From: Enterobacter sp. R4-368
GTDB taxonomy: Bacteria; Pseudomonadota; Gammaproteobacteria; Enterobacterales; Enterobacteriaceae
DNA length: 64,000 bases
NCBI RefSeq assembly: GCF_000410515.1
Contig: NC_021500.1
Location: 2,666,001 to 2,730,000, forward strand
Direction: 5' to 3'
Position 1 is the first letter of the stretch. Each line of letters opens with the position of its first letter. Positions 9,340-18,677 of this stretch are shown in pieces. The position numbers were made by a program, and so were the translations under genes. Under the pieces are notes generated by a model. That model made no database searches. It saw only the letters and a program-made list of their open reading frames with translations, and was not told where the DNA came from.

Positions 9340-10656
9340 TCAAGACTTGGTGGACTGCTCGAAGCGGCGCAGCAGCTGGTTACCACGCTCAACGGCGGAA
9401 TCGAGCGCCTGTTGCGGGGTTTTCTTACCGGTCCATACGCTTTCCAGCTCTTCATCAACAATGGTACGGATCTGCGGCATGTTGCCCAGACGCAGACCTT
9501 TGGTGAACGCCAACGGCGGCTTGTTCAGCATCTGACGCGTAGCGATATCTGCGCCCGGGTTCTTGTCATAGAAGCCCTCTTTACGCGTCAGATCGTACGC
9601 TGCGGTAGTGATCGGCAGGTAACCAGTTTTCTGGTGCCACTCCGCTGCGTTTTCCGGTTTTGCCAGGAAGTCGAGGAACTGGGCAACGCCTTTGTAAGTG
9701 GCATTGTCTTTACCCTGCATCACCCACAGGCTTGCGCCGCCGATAATGGCGTTCTGCGGCGCACCTTTCACGGTGGCGTCATACGGCATCATGCCAACGC
9801 CATAATTGAATTTGGCGTAATGGCGAATATCTGCCAGCGAACCAGAAGAGGCAGTAGTAATGGCGCAGTCGCCGTTATAGAACTTCTCAGTGGACTCATC
9901 TTTACGCCCGAAGTAGCTGAAATCGCCTTTTTTGTTCAGTTCTTCCAGCATGGCGATGTGTTTCACCTGCTCCGGCTTATTGAACTCCAGTACCGCGTCA
10001 GTACCGTCAAAGCCGTTGTTTTTGGTCGCAACCGGCAGACCATGCCAGGCGCTGAAGTTCTCAATCTGGATCCAGCCCTGCCAGCCGCTGGCGTAGCCGC
10101 ATTTCATCCCGGCCGCTTTCAGCTTGGCGGTGTATTCGGCCAGATCCTGCCAGGTTTTCGGCGGCTGATCCGGATTCAGACCCGCTTTTTTAAAGGCGTC
10201 TTTGTTGTAATACAGCACGGGTGTAGAGCTGTTGAACGGCTGAGAGAGCAAATGACCCGTTTTAGAATCGGTGTAGTAACCCGCAACGGTCGGCACAAAC
10301 TGGCTTTCATCAAAGTTGATGCCCGCGTCTTTAAACACCTGGTAGACCGGTTTGATCGCTTTAGATGCCATCATGGTGGCGGTACCGACTTCGTAAACCT
10401 GCAAAATCGCCGGTGCGTTACCGGTACGGAAGGCAGCGATACCCGCGCTCAGGCTCTGCTCGTAGTTGCCTTTATAGATCGGTACGATTTTGTAATCCGG
10501 GTGGGTGTCATTGAAACGTTGCGCCAGGGAGTCAACTTCTTTACCTAACTCCCCTTCCATCGAATGCCAGAACGGAATGGTGGTTACCGCCATGGCGTTA
10601 CCTGCAAAGACTAACCCCATCGCCAGACCCAAAGCTGTATGTCGTAACGTTGTCAT
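9340..10656 (-). CDS. ugpB: UgpB, periplasmic glycerol-3-phosphate-binding protein
   Basis: 438 residues, exactly the E. coli length. The signal peptide is about residues 1-23 ([20 protein letters not shown], then AMA before VTTIPF). The mature protein keeps the family segments [16 protein letters not shown] and [18 protein letters not shown]. It captures glycerol-3-phosphate and glycerophosphocholine for UgpAEC. The frame extends 12 codons upstream; the chosen ATG follows an AGAGAG purine run. First gene of the operon, behind Pho boxes. Confidence 0.96.
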   Translation of the reverse strand: MTTLRHTALGLAMGLVFAGNAMAVTTIPFWHSMEGELGKEVDSLAQRFNDTHPDYKIVPIYKGNYEQSLSAGIAAFRTGNAPAILQVYEVGTATMMASKAIKPVYQVFKDAGINFDESQFVPTVAGYYTDSKTGHLLSQPFNSSTPVLYYNKDAFKKAGLNPDQPPKTWQDLAEYTAKLKAAGMKCGYASGWQGWIQIENFSAWHGLPVATKNNGFDGTDAVLEFNKPEQVKHIAMLEELNKKGDFSYFGRKDESTEKFYNGDCAITTASSGSLADIRHYAKFNYGVGMMPYDATVKGAPQNAIIGGASLWVMQGKDNATYKGVAQFLDFLAKPENAAEWHQKTGYLPITTAAYDLTRKEGFYDKNPGADIATRQMLNKPPLAFTKGLRLGNMPQIRTIVDEELESVWTGKKTPQQALDSAVERGNQLLRRFEQSTKS

Positions 10657-10716
10657 TGTGCTCTCTCTTGTTATGCGGATGCGCGATTTCACGCGTTTTT
10701 ATGCTCGCGAGGTAAC

Positions 10717-10769
10717 ATGACATGCGCGAATTACAGAAAAATAACCATTTAATTACAAATAGATGACAG
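10717..10769 (-). promoter_or_regulatory. Pho boxes and promoter region of ugpBAECQ
   Basis: The minus strand has CTGTCATCTATTTGTAATT (10769-10751) and CTGTAATTCGCGCATGTCAT (10736-10717), each made of two CTGTCAT-like half-sites about 11 bp apart as in PhoB sites. The layout matches the known phosphate-starvation promoter of E. coli ugpB, so PhoB activation under low phosphate is expected. Confidence 0.7.
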
Positions 10770-10855
10770 ACAGGCGTCAGCAAAATGTCGCCAGGATGAT
10801 GGTACGGTGAAGGAAAAATGGCGGTTAATGGGGCGGCCATCGCGCTTTAGAAAGG

Positions 10856-10893
10856 AAAAAGGGCTTCCCTGTTAAACAGAGAAGCCCTTTATA
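10856..10893. terminator. Terminator of the hok mRNA, also facing ugpB
   Basis: Perfect stem AAAGGGCTTC / GAAGCCCTTT with an inner TGTT / AACA, T-rich on the minus strand. It corresponds to the 3' hairpin of the R1 hok mRNA, which ends in a similar GCCTTTATAAAGGG-plus-hairpin block. Confidence 0.8.
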
Positions 10894-10962
10894 AAGGCGC
10901 TTAGAGGTATGCACATTACCGTTTCCCTGAAAAGGCAGGGATTTCTCCCTGCCTCCAGGTTG

Positions 10963-11121
10963 CTACTTACCGGATTCGTAAGCCATGAAAGCCGCGACCT
11001 CGCGGAACCCATCTTTGTAACGAATTTCGCACAGCGATTTCCGTGTCAGATAAGTGAATATCAGCAGTGTGAAACACACGATAAACACGCACCAGATAAG
11101 GGTTCCTTGCGGTAGCTTCAT
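10963..11121 (-). CDS. hok: Hok-type membrane toxin of a hok/sok type I toxin-antitoxin system
   Basis: 52 residues starting [20 protein letters not shown], one membrane segment (about 8-26), then a periplasmic tail containing [13 protein letters not shown] and ending FMAYESGK. It is nearly the same as plasmid R1 Hok and closer to it than to the chromosomal hokA-E paralogues of E. coli. Hok depolarises the inner membrane when translated. The start has an AAGGAG site 9 nt upstream. The frame is also open 19 codons further, to an ATG at 11178 in the leader. It lies between ugpB and livF, where E. coli has no such gene. Confidence 0.93.
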   Translation of the reverse strand: MKLPQGTLIWCVFIVCFTLLIFTYLTRKSLCEIRYKDGFREVAAFMAYESGK

Positions 11122-11185
11122 AACCTGCGGCTCCTTGCCTTTCGGCGGGTAAGAGGCTACTCTACATGTGTCGAGCATATAGACA

Positions 11186-11232
11186 GGCCTCGTTGGTTAA
11201 TTGAAAAATTACCTTCGGGGCTTTCTTCTTTC
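11186..11232 (+). ncRNA. sok: Sok-like antisense RNA
   Basis: On the plus strand the segment CCTCGTTGGTTAATTGAAAA, then ATTACCTTCGGGGCTTTCTTCTTTCT, matches R1 Sok in sequence and position: antisense to the hok leader over the mok initiation region. A CATATAGAC -10-like box precedes it. Sok blocks translation of the leader and so of hok. The exact ends are estimated. Confidence 0.6.
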
Positions 11233-11333
11233 TGCCGCACAACTTTTTACCGTCATGAGGCAAAAAGCCTCAAGCGCCACCCGCATCATATCCCATCAAG
11301 CCGTCTTGTCGCATCGCAGGAAAACGTTTTTAA

Positions 11334-11366
11334 GACAAAAAAACCGGCCCTTACGAGACCGGTTTA
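11334..11366 (-). terminator. Terminator of the liv operon
   Basis: Stem AAACCGG (11341-11347) / CCGGTTT (11359-11365), followed on the minus strand by a run of seven T residues, 20 bp after the livF stop. Confidence 0.85.
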
Positions 11367-11386
11367 AATGCTATTACATCAACAAG

Positions 11387-12100
11387 TTACCCGCCCAGGT
11401 AAGCGCTGCGCACCGCTTCGTTCGCCAGTAACGCGTCGCCGGTATCTTCCAGCACTACATGGCCGTTTTCCAGTACATACCCGCGATCGGCGAGCTTCAG
11501 CGCCTGGTTAGCGTTCTGCTCCACCAGGAAGATGGTCATGCCCTCTTTTCGCAGTTGCTCAATGGTGTCGAAAATTTGCTGAATAATGATCGGCGCAAGA
11601 CCCAGCGAGGGTTCATCCAGCAGTAACAAACGCGGCTGACTCATCAGCGCGCGCCCAATCGCCAGCATCTGCTGCTCACCGCCGGACATGGTGCCAGCCC
11701 GCTGGATGCGGCGCTCATGCAGGCGCGGAAACAGTTCATAAACCCTTTGAATACGCGACTGATACTGCTCACGATCGGCGAAAAAACCGCCCATCGCCAG
11801 GTTCTCTTCCACGGTCATCCGCGAAAAGACACGGCGACCTTCCGGCACAATTGCCACGGCTTCGCGCATGATCTTCGCGGTCTGCCAGTCGGTAATATCT
11901 TTGCCATCAAATACAATGCGCCCGCTGCTGGCGCGCGGATCGCCGCACAGCGTGCCAAGCAACGTGGTTTTCCCCGCGCCGTTGGCACCAATCAGCGTCA
12001 CGATTTCGCCCTGGTTAATATGCAGGCTGACATCATGCAGCGCCTGGATTTTGCCGTAGTGAGCGCTAACTTTGTCAAAAGATAACATCGCCTTTTCCAT
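11387..12100 (-). CDS. livF: LivF, ATPase of the branched-chain amino acid ABC importer
   Basis: 237 residues from MEKAMLSFDKVSAHYG. Walker A GANGAGKTT, signature MSGGEQQML, Walker B LLLLDEPSLGLAP. It forms the ATPase pair with LivG for uptake of leucine, isoleucine and valine. Last gene of livKHMGF, one base after the livG stop. Five upstream codons from a GTG were rejected in favour of the E. coli start. Confidence 0.96.
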   Translation of the reverse strand: MEKAMLSFDKVSAHYGKIQALHDVSLHINQGEIVTLIGANGAGKTTLLGTLCGDPRASSGRIVFDGKDITDWQTAKIMREAVAIVPEGRRVFSRMTVEENLAMGGFFADREQYQSRIQRVYELFPRLHERRIQRAGTMSGGEQQMLAIGRALMSQPRLLLLDEPSLGLAPIIIQQIFDTIEQLRKEGMTIFLVEQNANQALKLADRGYVLENGHVVLEDTGDALLANEAVRSAYLGG

Positions 12101-12101
12101 C

Positions 12102-12869
12102 TTATGCCTCACCAAGGTATGCGCGGATCACGTCCGGGTTATTACGAATCTCTTCCGGCGTCCCGTTCGCCAGCGGCGTGCCCTGGTTCACTACATAAAT
12201 CCGGTCGGAAATCCCCATCACCAGCTTCATATCATGCTCGATCAGCAGGATGGTGGTGTTGTGATGGTTACGCAGCTCGACAATCAGCTCGTCCAGCTCT
12301 TTGGTCTCTTTCGGGTTCAGACCGGCTGCCGGTTCATCAAGCATCAGGATTTCCGGCTGCGTCACCATGCAGCGCACAATCTCCAGACGGCGCTGATCGC
12401 CGTAAGCAAGGTTGCTGGCCTGGCGGTTAGCGTGCGCTAACAAACCAATACGTTCCAGCCAAGTTGCGGCGCGGTCCAGCGCTTCACTCTGCGCGCGACG
12501 AAACGCCGGCGTTTTCAGCAGGCCAGAGAAAACCCCGGTTTTGAGCTGCTGATGTTGCCCCACCAGCAGATTTTCAATCACCGTCATTTCGCGAAACAGA
12601 CGCACGTGCTGGAAAGTCCGCACCACGCCCATACGGGCGATTTGCTGCCCCGGCAACCCTTCCAGGTGCTGGTCACGCAGCATAATGGTGCCGCCCGTCG
12701 GTTTATAGAAACCGGTCAGGCAGTTAAACACGGTGGTTTTGCCCGCGCCGTTCGGGCCAATCAGCGAAACGATCTCCTGCGGGCGCAGCTCTAACGACAC
12801 ATTGTTGACAGCCAGCAGACCGCCAAAGCGCATCATCAAACCGTTTACGGATAACAGTGGCTGACTCAT
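12102..12869 (-). CDS. livG: LivG, ATPase of the branched-chain amino acid ABC importer
   Basis: 255 residues. Walker [10 protein letters not shown], unusual family signature [10 protein letters not shown] in place of LSGGQ, Walker [15 protein letters not shown]. Partner of LivF. The ATG overlaps the livM stop by 4 nt, pointing to translational coupling. Confidence 0.96.
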   Translation of the reverse strand: MSQPLLSVNGLMMRFGGLLAVNNVSLELRPQEIVSLIGPNGAGKTTVFNCLTGFYKPTGGTIMLRDQHLEGLPGQQIARMGVVRTFQHVRLFREMTVIENLLVGQHQQLKTGVFSGLLKTPAFRRAQSEALDRAATWLERIGLLAHANRQASNLAYGDQRRLEIVRCMVTQPEILMLDEPAAGLNPKETKELDELIVELRNHHNTTILLIEHDMKLVMGISDRIYVVNQGTPLANGTPEEIRNNPDVIRAYLGEA

Positions 12870-14143
12870 GCCTGCTCTCCTTTCGCTTGCCCGTTTTTCA
12901 ATTTCAACTGCGGACGGGTCATCGGTAGCAAGCCTTGCGGACGCCAGATCATCATCAGTACCATCAAACCACCCAGCATCAACATGCTGTATTCATTGAA
13001 ATCACGCATCAACTCACGGGATACCACCAGCAGGATAGCCGCGAGGATCACCGCAAACTGCGAGCCCATACCGCCCAATACCACAATCGCCAGCACAAAC
13101 GCCGATTCGGCGAAAGTGAACGATTCCGGGCTGACAAAGCCCTGGCGCGCGGCAAAAAGCGTACCGGCAAAACCGGCGAACGCGGCGCTGATGGTAAAAG
13201 CCGTCAGCTTAATGCGTGTCGGGTTCAGGCCGAGCGAGCGACAGGCGATTTCGTCTTCACGCAGCGCTTCCCACGCGCGCCCCAGCGGCATGCGTAACAG
13301 ACGGTTAATCACAAACAGCGTCAGCACCACCAGCAGCAACGCAACCAGGTAGAGGAACACCACGCGGTCACTGGGATCGTATTCCACATGGAAGAAGTTG
13401 CTGAACGTGTCCCAGCCACCTTCACGGGCAGTACGGCTGAACTCCAGACCGAACAGGGTCGGTTTGGGGATCTGGCTAATGCCGTTCGGGCCGCCGGTGA
13501 TTTCGGTGTTATTCAACAACAGGATACGGACGATTTCGCCGAAGCCCAGCGTCACAATCGCCAGGTAATCGCCGCGCAGACGCAGCACCGGGAAACCGAG
13601 CAGGAAACCGGCGGCAGCAGAAACCAGCCCCGCCAGCGGCAGGCACGTCCAGAACCCCAGACCGTAATAATGGTTGAGCAGCGCGAAGGTATATGCGCCG
13701 ATGGCGTAGAAACCGCCGTAACCCAGCACCAGCAAACCGGAAAGCCCGACCACCACGTTCAGGCCGAGGCCAAGGATGATATAGATCATCGTCATGGTGG
13801 CGATATCTACCGTGCCGCGCGAAACAACAAACGGCCACGCCACCGCAATCACCAGCAGCGCCAACAGGAACAACTTCTGTTTGAGCGTAGAGCCATCAAT
13901 TGCCGGCAGCACGAATTTCGGACCGGAAACACCCTTCAGGCTTTTCTGGAATACAGGCCGCAGCAACTGGAAGAAAAACACCACCGCCGTGCCGATAAAG
14001 ATCCACTGCCAGCGGATATCCGCCGCGGTATCGACCACCAGTTTGGTGCCGTTCAGCTCCAGTTGCACGCCCATAAAGACGCTCGCCAGGATGAAAAACA
14101 TCGCCGCTGAGAGCAGCGCCATCGCAAAATGCATCGGTTTCAT
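12866..14143 (-). CDS. livM: LivM, permease of the branched-chain amino acid ABC importer
   Basis: 425 residues, the E. coli length. An N-terminal extra membrane pair ([20 protein letters not shown]) precedes the conserved permease core [20 protein letters not shown] and the cytoplasmic coupling segment [20 protein letters not shown]. Works with LivH. Overlaps livG by 4 nt and livH by 4 nt. Confidence 0.96.
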   Translation of the reverse strand: MKPMHFAMALLSAAMFFILASVFMGVQLELNGTKLVVDTAADIRWQWIFIGTAVVFFFQLLRPVFQKSLKGVSGPKFVLPAIDGSTLKQKLFLLALLVIAVAWPFVVSRGTVDIATMTMIYIILGLGLNVVVGLSGLLVLGYGGFYAIGAYTFALLNHYYGLGFWTCLPLAGLVSAAAGFLLGFPVLRLRGDYLAIVTLGFGEIVRILLLNNTEITGGPNGISQIPKPTLFGLEFSRTAREGGWDTFSNFFHVEYDPSDRVVFLYLVALLLVVLTLFVINRLLRMPLGRAWEALREDEIACRSLGLNPTRIKLTAFTISAAFAGFAGTLFAARQGFVSPESFTFAESAFVLAIVVLGGMGSQFAVILAAILLVVSRELMRDFNEYSMLMLGGLMVLMMIWRPQGLLPMTRPQLKLKNGQAKGEQA

Positions 14144-15066
14144 ACTTTTTCAACCTCCGGGCGACCGAGGATGCCGGTCGGCATCACCAGCAGCACCACA
14201 ATCAACAGCGCGAACGACACCACATCTTTGTATTCGGTGCTCAGATACGCCGAAGAGAGGGATTCTGCGACACCCAGGATCAGGCCGCCGATCATCGCGC
14301 CCGGAATGCTACCGATACCGCCCAGCACCGCGGCGGTAAATGCTTTCATCCCGGCCATAAAACCGATATACGGGTTGATAACGCCATAGAACTGGCCAAG
14401 CAGCACGCCCGCCACCGCCGCCATAGCCGCGCCGATCACAAAAGTCAGCGCGATAACACGATCAGTGTTGATACCCAACAGACTTGCCATTTTCAGGTCT
14501 TCCGCACAGGCGCGACAGGCGCGCCCCATACGGGAATAGCGGATGAACAGCGTCAGCGCCAGCATGGCAACGAAGGTCACAATCCAGATAACCAGTTGCA
14601 TAGTGGTGATCGCCGCAGAGAAGTTTTCGCTGCTGCCGACAACCCACTGCCCGTTAAACAGGCTTGGTAGCGCCACATCGCGGGAACCTTCGGTCAGGCT
14701 GACGTAGTTTTGCAGGAAAATAGACATGCCGATGGCGGAAATCAGCGCAATCAGGCGTTTGGAGTTGCGCACCGGCCGATAGGCCACTCGCTCGATACTC
14801 CAGCCGTAAGCGCTGGCAATGATAATGGCACCGACGAAACCGGCCGCGACCAGCAGCCAGCTGGAGTCGATGCCCATCATCATCAGCGCGGCGATGATCA
14901 TAAAGGAGACATAACTGCCGATCATATAAACCTCGCCATGGGCGAAGTTGATCATGCCGATAATGCCGTAAACCATGGTGTAACCAATGGCGATCAATGC
15001 GTAGGTGCTTCCCAGCGTGACGCCGTTAAACATCTGCTGCAAGAAATAGAGAAACTGCTCGGACAT
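14140..15066 (-). CDS. livH: LivH, permease of the branched-chain amino acid ABC importer
   Basis: 308 residues, starting [20 protein letters not shown]. About eight membrane segments, the family motif [15 protein letters not shown], and the coupling segment [16 protein letters not shown]. An in-frame extension of ten codons was rejected because the E. coli protein starts [10 protein letters not shown]. Pairs with LivM. Confidence 0.96.
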   Translation of the reverse strand: MSEQFLYFLQQMFNGVTLGSTYALIAIGYTMVYGIIGMINFAHGEVYMIGSYVSFMIIAALMMMGIDSSWLLVAAGFVGAIIIASAYGWSIERVAYRPVRNSKRLIALISAIGMSIFLQNYVSLTEGSRDVALPSLFNGQWVVGSSENFSAAITTMQLVIWIVTFVAMLALTLFIRYSRMGRACRACAEDLKMASLLGINTDRVIALTFVIGAAMAAVAGVLLGQFYGVINPYIGFMAGMKAFTAAVLGGIGSIPGAMIGGLILGVAESLSSAYLSTEYKDVVSFALLIVVLLVMPTGILGRPEVEKV

Positions 15067-15120
15067 AACGTAACCTTCTAAAATCTCCCGGAACATTGCG
15101 CCCCGGGAGAGGGATGACAG

Positions 15121-16230
15121 TTATTTCGCCACGGACGACGAACCATCGGCGTGCCATTGGAAGACACCGAATTCAAATCCTTTCAGATCGCCTTTTTCAT
15201 CCCAGTTCAGCGGCCCAATCACGGTTTTAGCCCCGTTGGCTTTTAAATCTTTAATCAGCGCCAGCGGCTCACTGCTGCCGGTACGCTCCAGCGCGGTGGC
15301 CAGCGATTGCACGGCGGCGTAGGTGATCCACACATACGGGCCGCTCGGATCTTTCTTCTCGGCTTTCAGCGCATCGACAATACTCTGGTTCGCCGGATCC
15401 TGGTCATAACGCTTCGGCATCGTCACCAGCATGCCTTCTGCCGCAGCCCCCGCGATATTCGACAGCGAGGCGTTGCCCACGCCTTCCGGTCCCATAAACT
15501 GGGTTTTCAGACCGCTGGCGCGCGCCTGGCGCAGGATTTGTCCCATCTCCGGGTAGTAACCACCGTAGTAGACAAAGTCGATATTTTCTTTTTGCAAACG
15601 CGACACCAGCGCAGAAAAATCCTTCTCACCGGCGGTGATGCCATCGAAGAACACCACATTCGCACCGCCCGCTTTCAGCCCTTCCTGCACGGAGCGAGCA
15701 AGGCCTTCGCCGTACTGCTGCTTATCGTGAATGATGGCAATACGCTGCGGTTTCAGGGTGTTCAGGATGTACTTCGCGGCGGTCGGCCCCTGCGAGGAGT
15801 CCAGCCCGGCGGTACGCATAATGTGTTGATAGCCGCGCTGCGTCAGCTCCGGGTTGGTCGCACCAGGCGTGATCATCAGGATACCTTCGTCTTCGTAGAT
15901 GTCCGATGCGGGCTGTGTTGATGATGAGCAAAGATGGCCAATTACATATTTCACACCGTCATTGACGATTTTGTTCGCCACGGCAACGGCTTGTTTTGGG
16001 TCACAGGCGTCGTCATATTCCTCGGCGACCAGTTTATCGCCCCTGATCCCGCCCTTAGCGTTGATATCGTGGATAGCCTGGCGCGCACCGTTGAACTCCA
16101 TATCGCCCCACTGGGCAACCGGACCGGACATCGCACCGACAACCGCTACCTTAATATCCTTCGCCAAGGCCGCGTGAGACATCGCAAGTGCTACTATCCC
16201 CGCGATTAATGTCTTCGCGTTCCTTTTCAT
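15121..16230 (-). CDS. livK: LivK, leucine-specific periplasmic binding protein
   Basis: 369 residues with a Sec signal peptide (about 1-23, ending ALA before [10 protein letters not shown]). It shares [14 protein letters not shown] and [20 protein letters not shown] with LivJ but has the LivK-specific N-terminus and C-terminal part. Delivers leucine to LivHMGF. First gene of livKHMGF. Confidence 0.95.
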   Translation of the reverse strand: MKRNAKTLIAGIVALAMSHAALAKDIKVAVVGAMSGPVAQWGDMEFNGARQAIHDINAKGGIRGDKLVAEEYDDACDPKQAVAVANKIVNDGVKYVIGHLCSSSTQPASDIYEDEGILMITPGATNPELTQRGYQHIMRTAGLDSSQGPTAAKYILNTLKPQRIAIIHDKQQYGEGLARSVQEGLKAGGANVVFFDGITAGEKDFSALVSRLQKENIDFVYYGGYYPEMGQILRQARASGLKTQFMGPEGVGNASLSNIAGAAAEGMLVTMPKRYDQDPANQSIVDALKAEKKDPSGPYVWITYAAVQSLATALERTGSSEPLALIKDLKANGAKTVIGPLNWDEKGDLKGFEFGVFQWHADGSSSVAK

Positions 16231-16717
16231 TGTTGTAAATCCCCATTCGTGATGTCGTGTTTACACTTCCTGCCTCAGGCAGCCGGAACGTTGGCTTGCT
16301 GTTGCCTGAATTATTCGTGTAATAATTTTGTTTTATTATGGTTAAAAAGCATTCTGTACTTTTAATGCACAACGCTATTTTTACCAGTGCCTTTAATGGT
16401 TTAGCGCAGTTTTTTAGCAAAAACCAGACTAAATCCTCTATTTTTCAGGCTATTAAGCAGAGATAATATTCTGTATTTCTTCCGAGATAAACAAAAAAAG
16501 CCCCGACATCAGCATAAAATAACGGCACATAAAGCGGAATAAAACGCTACCAATTAGGTTAAAATCCTGCCTGTTTTTCGATCTCCAATGTTTAACACTA
16601 CGCCAACCGCTGCGGCAAAATTATTCGCCTGTCGAATGAAAAATAAAAAACGATCAAACCCTGCCATGCGAAATTGATTACACTCACACAATGTTTTGCG
16701 TTTTGGACAAGCTGTAC
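16231..16717. other. Intergenic control region of livK and panM (487 bp, no gene)
   Basis: An AT-rich stretch upstream of two divergent genes. It should contain the livK promoter, which in E. coli responds to leucine and Lrp, and the panM promoter. I see no reliable Lrp site, hairpin or small gene; a short minus-strand frame at 16151-16420 is only the livK leader read in another frame. Confidence 0.5.
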
Positions 16718-17101
16718 ATGAAATTGACTATCGTCCGACTGGTGACCTTCACCGAACAGGATCATATTGATTTAGCGAAAGTCTGGCCGGAATACTCCTC
16801 TGCATCTCTTGAAGTAGATGACACTCACCGTATCTACGCGGCGCGTTTTAATGACCGTCTGCTGGCTGCCGTTCGCGTGACGCTACTCGGCGTCGAAGGG
16901 GCGCTGGATTCCCTGCGCGTGCGCGATATCACTCGTCGTCGCGGCGTGGGACAATATCTGGTGGAAGAAGTGATGCGTGATAACCCGTCGATCACCAGTT
17001 GGTGGATAGCCGATATCGGCGTCGAAGACCGGGCCGTAATGGCTGCTTTCACCCAGAGACTGGGATTTACCGCACAGGAAAATGGCTGGGAAAAACGATA
17101 A
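16718..17101 (+). CDS. panM: PanM (PanZ), GNAT-fold maturation factor of aspartate decarboxylase
   Basis: 127 residues, starting MKLTIVRLVTFTEQDHIDLA. GNAT fold with the CoA loop RRRGVGQYLVEEV. E. coli PanM binds acetyl-CoA and pro-PanD, triggers self-cleavage of PanD, and so couples beta-alanine and CoA synthesis to CoA supply. It sits between livK and livJ exactly as in E. coli (yhhK). A start nine codons earlier is possible but not supported by family length. Confidence 0.95.
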   Translation: MKLTIVRLVTFTEQDHIDLAKVWPEYSSASLEVDDTHRIYAARFNDRLLAAVRVTLLGVEGALDSLRVRDITRRRGVGQYLVEEVMRDNPSITSWWIADIGVEDRAVMAAFTQRLGFTAQENGWEKR

Positions 17102-17167
17102 AGCCCGCGCTGTGGATGTGCCTGGTGGCGCGATGCTTAACAGACCTGCGTTCAAAAATAGAAAAAA

Positions 17168-17196
17168 AGCCGGGATTCTCCCGGCTTTTTCAATTA
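17168..17196. terminator. Terminator after panM
   Basis: Stem AAAAGCCGGG-type: GCCGGG / CCCGGC with the five-base loop ATTCT, an A-run before and TTTTT after. It can act in both directions. Confidence 0.85.
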
Positions 17197-17203
17197 GTTC
17201 TGA

Positions 17204-17322
17204 CCTGGACTTTCGCATCGCAGGAAGGCAGCAAGTTCGCTCATCCCCGGAAGTTTACTGAAGTCAGTGACCGGGGTGAGTGCGTGCAGCCAACGCCACT
17301 GAGGCGCGAAAGACGACGCTCA
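17204..17322. repeat. ERIC (enterobacterial repetitive intergenic consensus) element
   Basis: About 120 bp including GCAGGAAGGCAGCAAG, the central AGTCAGTGACCGGGGTGAG and GCAGCCAACGCCACTGAG. These match the ERIC consensus blocks, including the inverted arms around CATCCCCGG and CCGGGGTG. It lies between panM and livJ with its edge about 10 bp from the livJ stop, so it would be transcribed as the livJ 3' end. Confidence 0.85.
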
Positions 17323-17332
17323 GCCCAGGAAA

Positions 17333-18436
17333 TCACTTAGCGTCAGTTGCTGTACCGTTCGCATGCCAGGTGAAGACACCGAATTCAAAACCTTTCAGAT
17401 CGCCCTTCTCATCCCAGGAGAGCGGCCCCATGACGGTATCCACTGAATGGCCTTTCAGCCAGGTTGCGATAGCCGCCGGATCGGCAGACTGCCCCAAGCC
17501 TGCAGCCAGTGATTGCAGCGCAGCGTAAGTGGTCCATACAAACGCACCACTTGGATCCTGTTTCTTCGCTTTGATCGCATCCACAATCGGTTTGTTCGCC
17601 GGAACCTGGTCATAGTTTTTCGGTTTGGTGACCAGCATACCTTCTGCGGATTCACCGGCGATGTTAGACAGGGAAACGTTCGCCACACCTTCCGGTCCCA
17701 TAAACTGGGTTTTCAGGCCAGCGGCACGAGACTGACGCAGGATCTGCCCCATTTCCGGGTGGTAACCGCCGTAGTAAACAAAGTCGATGTTCTCTTTTTT
17801 CAGGCGCGCAACCAGCGTAGAGAAGTCTTTCTCACCGGCAGTGATACCGTCGAAGAACACCACGTTAGCGCCGCCTTTTTTCAGCCCGTCCTGAACTGCA
17901 CGCGCCAGACCTTCACCGTATTGCTGTTTGTCATGGATAACGGCGATGCGCTGCGGCTTCACTTTCTCCAGAATGTATTTCGCCGCGGTCGGGCCCTGGT
18001 CAGAATCCAGGCCGGTGGTGCGCAGCGTCAGTTTGTAACCACGCGCGGTCAGCTCAGGCGCTGTCGCCGCAGGCGTGATCATCAGAATGCCTTCGTCTTC
18101 GTAGATATCAGACGCCGGCTGGGTAGAAGAGGAGCAGAGGTGGCCGATAACGTATTTAATGCCGTCATTGACCACTTTGTTGGCGACCGCCACCGCTTGT
18201 TTCGGGTCACAGGCATCGTCATATTTTACTGCAACCAGTTTGTCGCCTTTGATCCCACCTTTGGCATTAATGTCGGCGATCGCTTGTTCAGCGCCGGTAA
18301 ACTCCTGGTCACCGTACTGCGCAACCGGACCGGACATCGCCCCGACAACGGCAACTTTGATATCTTTGGCGAATGCCACGTTGCTCATTGCTAACGCAAT
18401 ACATCCTGCCAGTAACGCTTTGCCCTTCATTTTCAT
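17333..18436 (-). CDS. livJ: LivJ, leucine/isoleucine/valine periplasmic binding protein
   Basis: 367 residues, the E. coli length, beginning [20 protein letters not shown] with a signal peptide ending AFA before [10 protein letters not shown]. Very like LivK across its length but with LivJ-type segments ([20 protein letters not shown]). Delivers all three branched-chain amino acids to LivHMGF. The long upstream frame to 18589 was rejected; the chosen start has an AGGATG-type site. Separate unit from livKHMGF. Confidence 0.96.
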   Translation of the reverse strand: MKMKGKALLAGCIALAMSNVAFAKDIKVAVVGAMSGPVAQYGDQEFTGAEQAIADINAKGGIKGDKLVAVKYDDACDPKQAVAVANKVVNDGIKYVIGHLCSSSTQPASDIYEDEGILMITPAATAPELTARGYKLTLRTTGLDSDQGPTAAKYILEKVKPQRIAVIHDKQQYGEGLARAVQDGLKKGGANVVFFDGITAGEKDFSTLVARLKKENIDFVYYGGYHPEMGQILRQSRAAGLKTQFMGPEGVANVSLSNIAGESAEGMLVTKPKNYDQVPANKPIVDAIKAKKQDPSGAFVWTTYAALQSLAAGLGQSADPAAIATWLKGHSVDTVMGPLSWDEKGDLKGFEFGVFTWHANGTATDAK

Positions 18437-18644
18437 CCTGAGTTTCCCCATTGTTATGGTTATTGCATTTGTTGTGATGTTGTTGTGTGGCACATTATTT
18501 CGCTTATTATCATAAGCAAAGAATATGATAGTAGTTTTTAGCCGTTCCGCCCGTGCCTGAGCAGCATACTCTGCTAAAACATACCCCATTTTTCGGAATA
18601 TGGAATAACAATTTTGAAGGTTGTACGACAGACTGATGACAGAA

Positions 18645-18672
18645 AATGAGAAAGCCGCCCATCAGGCGGCTG
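18645..18672 (-). terminator. Terminator after the aminotransferase gene
   Basis: Stem AGCCGCC / GGCGGCT with loop CATCA, immediately after the stop and followed on the minus strand by T-rich TTTCTCATTTTC. Confidence 0.65.
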
Positions 18673-18677
18673 AATAA

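Larger units (their letters stand above)
10858..11278 (-). ncRNA. hok mRNA with regulatory 5' and 3' ends
   Basis: The inferred transcript starts near 11278 with GGCGCTTGAGGC, followed by TTTTTGCCTCATGACG, very like the 5' end (tac stem) of the R1 hok mRNA. A TATGAT -10 box lies just upstream. The 3' region carries the folded-back segment and terminator. In R1 the ends pair so that the full-length mRNA is inert until trimmed. The mok frame is altered here (see findings). Confidence 0.65.

Noticed and set aside
9412..10548. 378-codon frame opposite ugpB
   Set aside because: Antisense shadow of ugpB.
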